Positions 58,551 through 64,000 of a stretch of 64,000 bases of DNA are shown here, piece after piece. Numbering within the stretch: the stretch's first letter is position 1; each line of letters begins with the position of its first letter. The stretch comes from Puccinia triticina. Lineage: Eukaryota > Basidiomycota > Pucciniomycetes > Pucciniales > Pucciniaceae. Made by a program: the position numbers and the translations under genes. The notes beneath the pieces were generated by a model that was not told the origin of the DNA, ran no database searches, and saw nothing but the letters and a program-made list of their open reading frames with translations. The stretch covers positions 1,550,001-1,614,000 of the forward strand of contig NC_070566.1 of the NCBI RefSeq assembly GCF_026914185.1. The letters are read 5' to 3'.

Positions 58551-61400
58551 AGTGGGTCGACTGGTGTTTCATCTTGGCCACAGGTCACTCTATTTATAGG
58601 CGCAGCGTTCAGCCTAACTGTCACCGCCTCACCACGACCTTCATCACCCAATCAAGACCTGCACTGGTCAACCCAACCACCGCTGCACCGTTTGCTTGCC
58701 AACCATCACCTCAACTGTTGCCAGCGCCGCTTTGCCTTGACAGCTTCAAGCATCCACCGTGTGTTTCAGCCTTAAGCACAAACATCACCTCGCCCCTTGA
58801 CTTTTGTCCTCTGGCATGACTACATACTAACTCTGACCAGTCCGGTTCTAATTACCTGTGAGTTTACCTCTTGATCTCACTACCCTCAGTTTTTGTGCTT
58901 ATCATCATGTTTTTGTTGTATTCGTCCTTGACCGCCCGCAGGGGCACTTCGACCACCCTGTGCACCCATGATCTTTGGGATAGCCGCAAGAGACCTCAGT
59001 CTTGTTACCTAACTGAAACCAATGTTTGGCCGCCCGGGGTGGTCGAGCTGTTCCTGCAGGCAGTTGAATGCCGAAAAGTTCTTCTCTGCGCAATTGACAC
59101 CTTCGTCACCCTTGCTCACCACTTTTATCAGAATGCCGGCACTCGGCCCCCGCCCTTGCCACCTCTTTTGCCCAGCCTCTCCGACCCCTTCCCCCATCCT
59201 CGCCAGGATCTTTTCGGCTGGCCATAGTGCGCGATTTCGAACGCTCTTTCCAGGTAGCCAAGGCCATGGCCCAAGTCCGTCCTTGCCCTTCATCTTCATA
59301 CATGATTATCACTAATGCTTTGTGACGTCTTGCCACCCCTATATCTGATCATCAACCACCAGTTTTCCCGGTACTAGAGGCAGGATAGTTGGGGAAATAC
59401 GACATCTGAATGGCTTCAACACCTCCGCTGTCAATAATGGCTAGCTCTTCAAACAAAAAAATCCCTGAGATCTTGCCCAGGAGCTCATCTATTCTGTTAC
59501 ACAATTGATCAGACACCGCGGACGGGTTCAACAATCAGGATGGGCGCGAAGTAACATCTGCAGTTGGCCGGTGGCCCCAGCTAGTCCCTAGCCCCGCGCT
59601 CATCCACCCAACTTGTCTGCCAACGCGAGATCCTTATTGGCCCCGACTCGGCTGCTACTTCTTCTGAAACTCCCCTCGGCACGACTTGTGGTTGCCAAGT
59701 TGGAGCTATGCTTGCTAACTTCCAACTCGATAACGATCCTGTCACCGTCCGAAGCATATAAACCTCACTCTGTTGACATATCTTTTCTGCTGTCTATATT
59801 CAGAAATGGGAAAGCCACGATTGCATCACAGACCCTCACTACACTGATCCAGTTCAATGGAATACAAGCTGTGTAGCTTACAACAATAAATTCACTTCAG
59901 ACAGGCAGGCAAAGCCCATATGTGAGGCTGCTGCTACAATTACCAATCTGGCTCTTCTTCCTCTTCTCTCACCCTTTTATAGATACTCTAGGTCTTCACT
60001 AAACCCATAAGTCAGCTCATCAATCTTTCCCCTTTTCAAAACCTCTTTGCATCTATTTCTACCTACCTGCCAAGAATTGCAATTCAATGTACTCTGTTCC
60101 AAATTTCATTTTGCTAGAGATTCAGAACACTTTGGTGGTTAGATTTGGAAATTTTTGGGCAAAAATGTGAGCAGTTGTGAACACAGCTAGCACCCAACCT
60201 TGGGAATTTGAGGCTGGTTCCGCATGGGGATCACTTGCAAGTGCCTGATATCACTCTGAGTCAATTGCTATCAGTGGAAATGAAGGTCCACATCTGGAGG
60301 AATTCATTTTTTGTGTAGATGGATAACTCTCACAGAGTGTAAATTCACCAGAATTGAAGCAATTGAGTTTTGACCAGATGGCTACAGCTGGAATCTTGGT
60401 CATATAGCACCCTCACCCTGTACTTGGCCCCCTCTTTGACTACTATGCCACATTACATTACTGTTCTGTTTGCCGCAGAAGGCTGTCTTTCCCTCTCATG
60501 TATTTGAGAGATTATAGATAGATCAGGGAGCATGGTCACATTTAGTTACCTATGCTCCAGGAACCTGTGTATTTACGCGGGGTGTCACCATTTCCAACCC
60601 TTGACTTTGTATAACTTTGATATGGATGGTGTCAGTTCCTTATGAGCAGCAGAGCCATGAGCCTGAATGGAATGTTTCTATGGTTTTGGTTTTTGTAACT
60701 GGTGTGTGAATCAGATGTTGGAGAAATTGATAGATAAATTAGCAACTTGGCAAGATAACACAGTTGTTGTAGTTGTACCACATTATAAAGAAGTGTAGGT
60801 TGATGATTTAAGATCTTGGAGGATGAGTGGTACTGGTGGCCTGGTTGGGGTCATCATTTGATGTAGCTGGATGTCAATGAAGAGTGAGGAACCACAAGAA
60901 GCTATGGGGGGGCTTCCTATGCTTGCAGTAACAAAGTGCCCTTGGTATAACCATAATTAACTTTTCAATTAAATTATGATTGGGAATCAAATTGGTTCTA
61001 TATATACAGACTGGTGTACAATAAAGAGTGAGTTGTTTTCAAGATTAATATATTGAAATAAAAATGTGAGCTTCTTGAAAATTCAACTTTGACAACAAAT
61101 ATGCAACTTGGAAATTAAGCCCAAGGTGTTCTGCTAGCAACCATATTTTTACTGAGTATATCAGGTAGGAATCATCAGGGTGAGCTTTGGAGTCCACTGG
61201 TACAAACCATAGACTTACAGCCCATATTGGTTGCAAATTGTCAGGTTGCAATTTGGACACTTTGTAGAGGACTTTTTTGTGATCCTGGTCAAATGCCACT
61301 TTGATTTTGAGCTGTATTTTATTATGATATTTTTATCTGAATGCACAGATCATTAGAGGAGTAATTAAACACAGGTGGTGGAGCAACTGAACATTGGATT
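58551..61400. other. gene-free interval
   Basis: 58560-59880 has CT-rich, Pro/Leu-coding frames without exon logic or domains. 59900-61400 is A/T-rich. A minus frame at 61045-61299 (84 codons; WAVSLWFVPVDSKAHPDDSY) is unrecognised and may be captured sequence of the element ending at 61429. Confidence 0.45.
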
Positions 61401-61401
61401 T

Positions 61402-61429
61402 GCAGCGGCAAAGCCGCCTTGGCCTCTAG
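61402..61429 (+). mobile_element. hairpin-CTAG terminus, copy 3
   Basis: GCAGCGGCAAAGCCGC then CTTGGCCTCTAG, here followed by A. The upstream sequence GAGTAATTAAAC...GCAACTGAA aligns with copy 1. A fourth hairpin without CTAG lies at 29459-29471. Confidence 0.55.
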
Positions 61430-61619
61430 AACCAGGAAAAAAAAATAGTCACTTGATGGCAAGTGAAATGATGCAGCTTTGGTTTCTGCTCCAGAGCTAC
61501 TCCAGCGCTCCTCCAAGTCTGCTCCACCATCACTTGTAGAGCTTGCAGGACTGCACCAGAGCACTCAATTTGGCACAGTCAGCTGATCCTAATTTTTCCC
61601 CAGGAACAGCTGATGCTCA

Positions 61620-62560
61620 TCATAAGCTGAGCAGTAGGCATTGACTGAGGCTGGGCCAAAGCTGAGCATTGGCTGAGCCTGGGCCACAGCTGAGCATTGG
61701 ATGTTCAAATCCTGATACAAATCCAAGTGTCAGCTGGACCAAGAATATTGCAAATCTGAGCATCAGCTTAGCAAATGCTGGTACAAAGCTGAGCATTGGC
61801 TGAGCCAAGGCTGTTCTAAAGCTGAGTATCAGATGTTTTGAGACTATTAAAAAGATTAATATCACCTGAGCCAAGGCTGTTCCACAGCTGAGCATCAGCT
61901 GAGCCAAGGCTGGTCCACAGCTGAGCATCAGCTGAGCCAAGGCTGGTCCACAGCTGAGCATCAGCTGAGCCAAGGCTGGTCCATCAGCTGATCCAAGGCT
62001 GGTCCATCAGCTGATCCAAGGCTGTTCCACAGCTGAGCATCAGCTGAGCCAAGGCTGGTCAACAGCTGAGCATCAGCTGAGCCAAGGCTGGTCCACAGCT
62101 GAGCATCAGCTGAGCCAAGGCTGGTCCACAGCTGAGCATCAGCTGAGCCAAGGCTGGTCCACAGCTGAGCATCAGCTGAGCCAAGGCTGTTCCACAGCTG
62201 AGCATCAGCTGAGACAAGGATGGTCCACAGCTCAGCATCAGCTGAGCCAAGGCTGGTCCACAGATGAGCATAAGCTGTTACAGGAGTGGTCAGACTCAGA
62301 ATCTGAGCATTGGCTGGGCCAAGATTTATCCAAAGCTGAAAATCAGCTGAGCCAATACTGGTCCAAAGCTGAGCATTAGCTTGGCCAATGATAGTCCTAG
62401 TATGAGTCTAAGATGAGCCATGAGTGGAATAAAGCTGAAACGCAGCTGGGCCAGGACTGATTCTGATCTGGGCAACAAAGCTGAGCATGAGCTGGGCAAC
62501 AAAGCTGAGCATAAGCTTGGAGCTAAAGCTGAGTATCAGCTGACCAGAAATGGGGATCAG
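61620..62560. repeat. 33-bp minisatellite, about 20 units
   Basis: The unit CAGCTGAGC-ATCAGCTGAGCC-AAGGCTGGTCCA repeats regularly from about 61860 to 62280, with diverged units on both sides. At 62420-62540 it grades into a 24-bp form (GCTGGGCAACAAAGCTGAGC). On the minus strand the array is open and reads MLSCGPALAQL over and over; on the plus strand it is closed. No start context, splice logic or non-repeat domain supports a real gene. Confidence 0.85.
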
Positions 62561-62606
62561 TGGTGCCCAGTGAAAACTGAGGATCTCCTGTGGAAATTCT
62601 GAAAGT

Positions 62607-62680
62607 GGTTAGATGGTGGGTAGATGGTGGGTAGATGATGGGTAGATGGTGGGTAGATGGTGGGTAGATGGTGGGTAGCC
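62607..62680. repeat. 11-bp minisatellite GTGGGTAGATG
   Basis: About six to seven units in a row. Confidence 0.88.
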
Positions 62681-63082
62681 TGCTGGAGCTGGCATGATGT
62701 CACTTGTCATCAAGTGACTATTTTTTTTTCCTGGTGTAGTTGTCTTCAATTTGTGGATATCTCATATTGACAATGCAAATCATTTGAACAATCAGCAGAG
62801 ATCAGTCTTTGATCAGATCATCAATGCATGCTATTCAGAACAACCTGCTTGAGGGGTTGATATCTTGGGGCATAGGCTGATTTACTGGCCTAATTTTCTT
62901 GTCTATTGTTTTATATTTTGCCGCGTGCACTGATAATTCTGCCATGGTGTGTGTATTGTATATCAAATTGATGAATTTTTTTGTAGATTCTTTAAGTCTT
63001 GAGGCAGCTGAAAGGCTGGTTTGCAGTTTTTGGTCATACAGGACCATAAGAAATTCCTAACCCCTATTGTTTTGCCACATAA

Positions 63083-63262
63083 CTGTGGCGGAGGCACTAT
63101 CAAATGTGGTGGAGGCACTATTAACTGTTGCTGAGGCACTATTAACTGTTGCGGAGGAACTTTTAACTGTTGCGGAGGCACTATTAACTGTTGCAGAGGC
63201 ACTATTAACTGTGGCGGAGGCACTATTAACTGTGGTGGAGGCACTGTTATCTGTTGCAAAGG
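63083..63262. repeat. 21-bp minisatellite
   Basis: About eight units of TTGCGGAGGCACTATTAACTG. Both strands are open through it (LLTVAEA on plus, QLIVPPP on minus), a composition effect of a repeat whose length is a multiple of three. Confidence 0.88.
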
Positions 63263-63384
63263 TAATTAGTAGCAGATATGACCAAAAGCCCCAGCTGCCT
63301 CAAAGTTATTTTATGCTGGTGTGTTACTGCCTTGCAGCTAACCATTTGGGTACAGAGTATTTTATTTCATGATCTGAAAATTTG

Positions 63385-63938
63385 GTGAGCTTTGGGGCAC
63401 TTTGGCAAAGGCTTTGGCGGATTTCCTTAGTAGGAAATGAGCCCCACAGTAGCACACCCCTTTCCTGGGGCTTCCTACTGCCAATAAGTTCGCCATGTGC
63501 CTTTCAGAGGCTTTTATGCCCACTGGAAAATTTTGGGGGGCTTTGGGGCACTGTAGCTAAGGCTTTGGCGGATTTCCTTAGTAGGAAATCCACCAAATTA
63601 GACCTACAGTAGCACACCCCTTTCCTGGGGTGTGCCAATGCCATGAAGCTCATCAGGTGCTATTCAGAGTGTTTTATGGCCGCTGTAAAATATTGGGGGG
63701 CTTCAGGTGCCCCAGTGCAGAGGTATAAATTTTTCTTCATTTTCCGTCATTTTTTGTGAAATTAAAATTCCAACTCCCATTCTGGAGAGTAGAATTAATT
63801 TTCCAACTCCCAAAATGCGCGCGGGTCAAACTTTGGGTACCGCGGACCGGGGACGGACGCCCAGAGGCGGTACGCACAACGTAAACAACTTTTGGGAGTC
63901 CATTTATTGATTTATGGGAGTCAATTTTCAACTCCCTA
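63385..63938. mobile_element. single arm related to the 31748-32910 foldback element
   Basis: GGGGGGCTT..GGTGCCCCAGTGC, GAGGTATAAATTTTTCTT, TTTGTGAAATTAAAATTCC and the terminal TTTTCAACTCCC all match the right arm of the foldback element, with decay. Two TTTGGCGGATTTCCTTAGTA blocks (63410, 63563) repeat the internal duplication. The left arm is missing. Confidence 0.65.
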
Positions 63939-64000
63939 TATTTATTTATTTTGGGCCCTGTTTGGAGCCGATATAATCCGGGCAATATTTGAGTTTTTTT

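Noticed and set aside
58547..59880. Leu/Pro-rich frames that could be exons of a plus-strand gene
   Set aside because: No continuous reading through plausible splice sites and no recognisable domain.
61620..62271. Minus-strand frame of MLSCGPALAQL repeats as a repetitive secreted protein
   Set aside because: It is the translation of a 33-bp minisatellite. There is no unique flanking domain, signal peptide or start context.
62963..63372. Frames reading LLTVAEA (plus) and QLIVPPP (minus) as a repeat protein
   Set aside because: Both strands are open only because the tandem unit is 21 bp, a multiple of three.

Overview
The window looks like a piece of a repeat-laden basidiomycete genome, most likely a rust fungus (Pucciniales). 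This is inferred from gene content, many short GT..AG introns of about 50-150 bp, spliced secreted-protein candidates, and unique genes set in a sea of hAT-like, Helitron-like, copia and foldback elements. No species can be named from the sequence alone. There are no rRNA genes, no CRISPR array and no convincing functional tRNA.

Layout. 1-353: 5' exon of a secreted protein running off the left edge (minus). 354-5119: gene-poor, ending in a pyrimidine-rich leader. 5120-7764: eight-exon cold-shock-domain protein (plus). 7765-15970: repeats, including a hAT-like MITE nested inside another member of its own family. 15976-25756: compact housekeeping block, all on the minus strand: sorting nexin SNX4/ATG24, a mitochondrial ABHD11/IMO32-like alpha/beta hydrolase, and the splicing helicase PRP16. 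25757-38700: repeats, a 1.16-kb near-perfect foldback element with 8-bp target-site duplication, one spliced secreted-protein candidate (33316-34617), and a copia RNase H fragment. 38722-42640: a 1,174-residue membrane protein that fuses an acyltransferase-3 domain to a complete family-2 glycosyltransferase (minus, seven exons). 42641-64000: repeats again, with a decayed SRPK-like kinase fragment, several TIR elements, hairpin-CTAG termini of Helitron type, remains of a Helitron Rep/helicase polyprotein, and a cluster of three minisatellites. At the right edge lies one arm of a relative of the foldback element.

How the genes relate. The three minus-strand housekeeping genes serve unrelated processes (endosomal/autophagic membrane sorting, mitochondrial ester hydrolysis or transfer, pre-mRNA splicing) and are simply packed close together, with 387-640 bp between coding regions. 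The acyltransferase-glycosyltransferase fusion is the most unusual gene: one polypeptide could build a glycan or glycolipid and acylate it. All exon boundaries below were read by eye from splice signals and reading-frame continuity. Element families were recognised by comparing copies within the window only.
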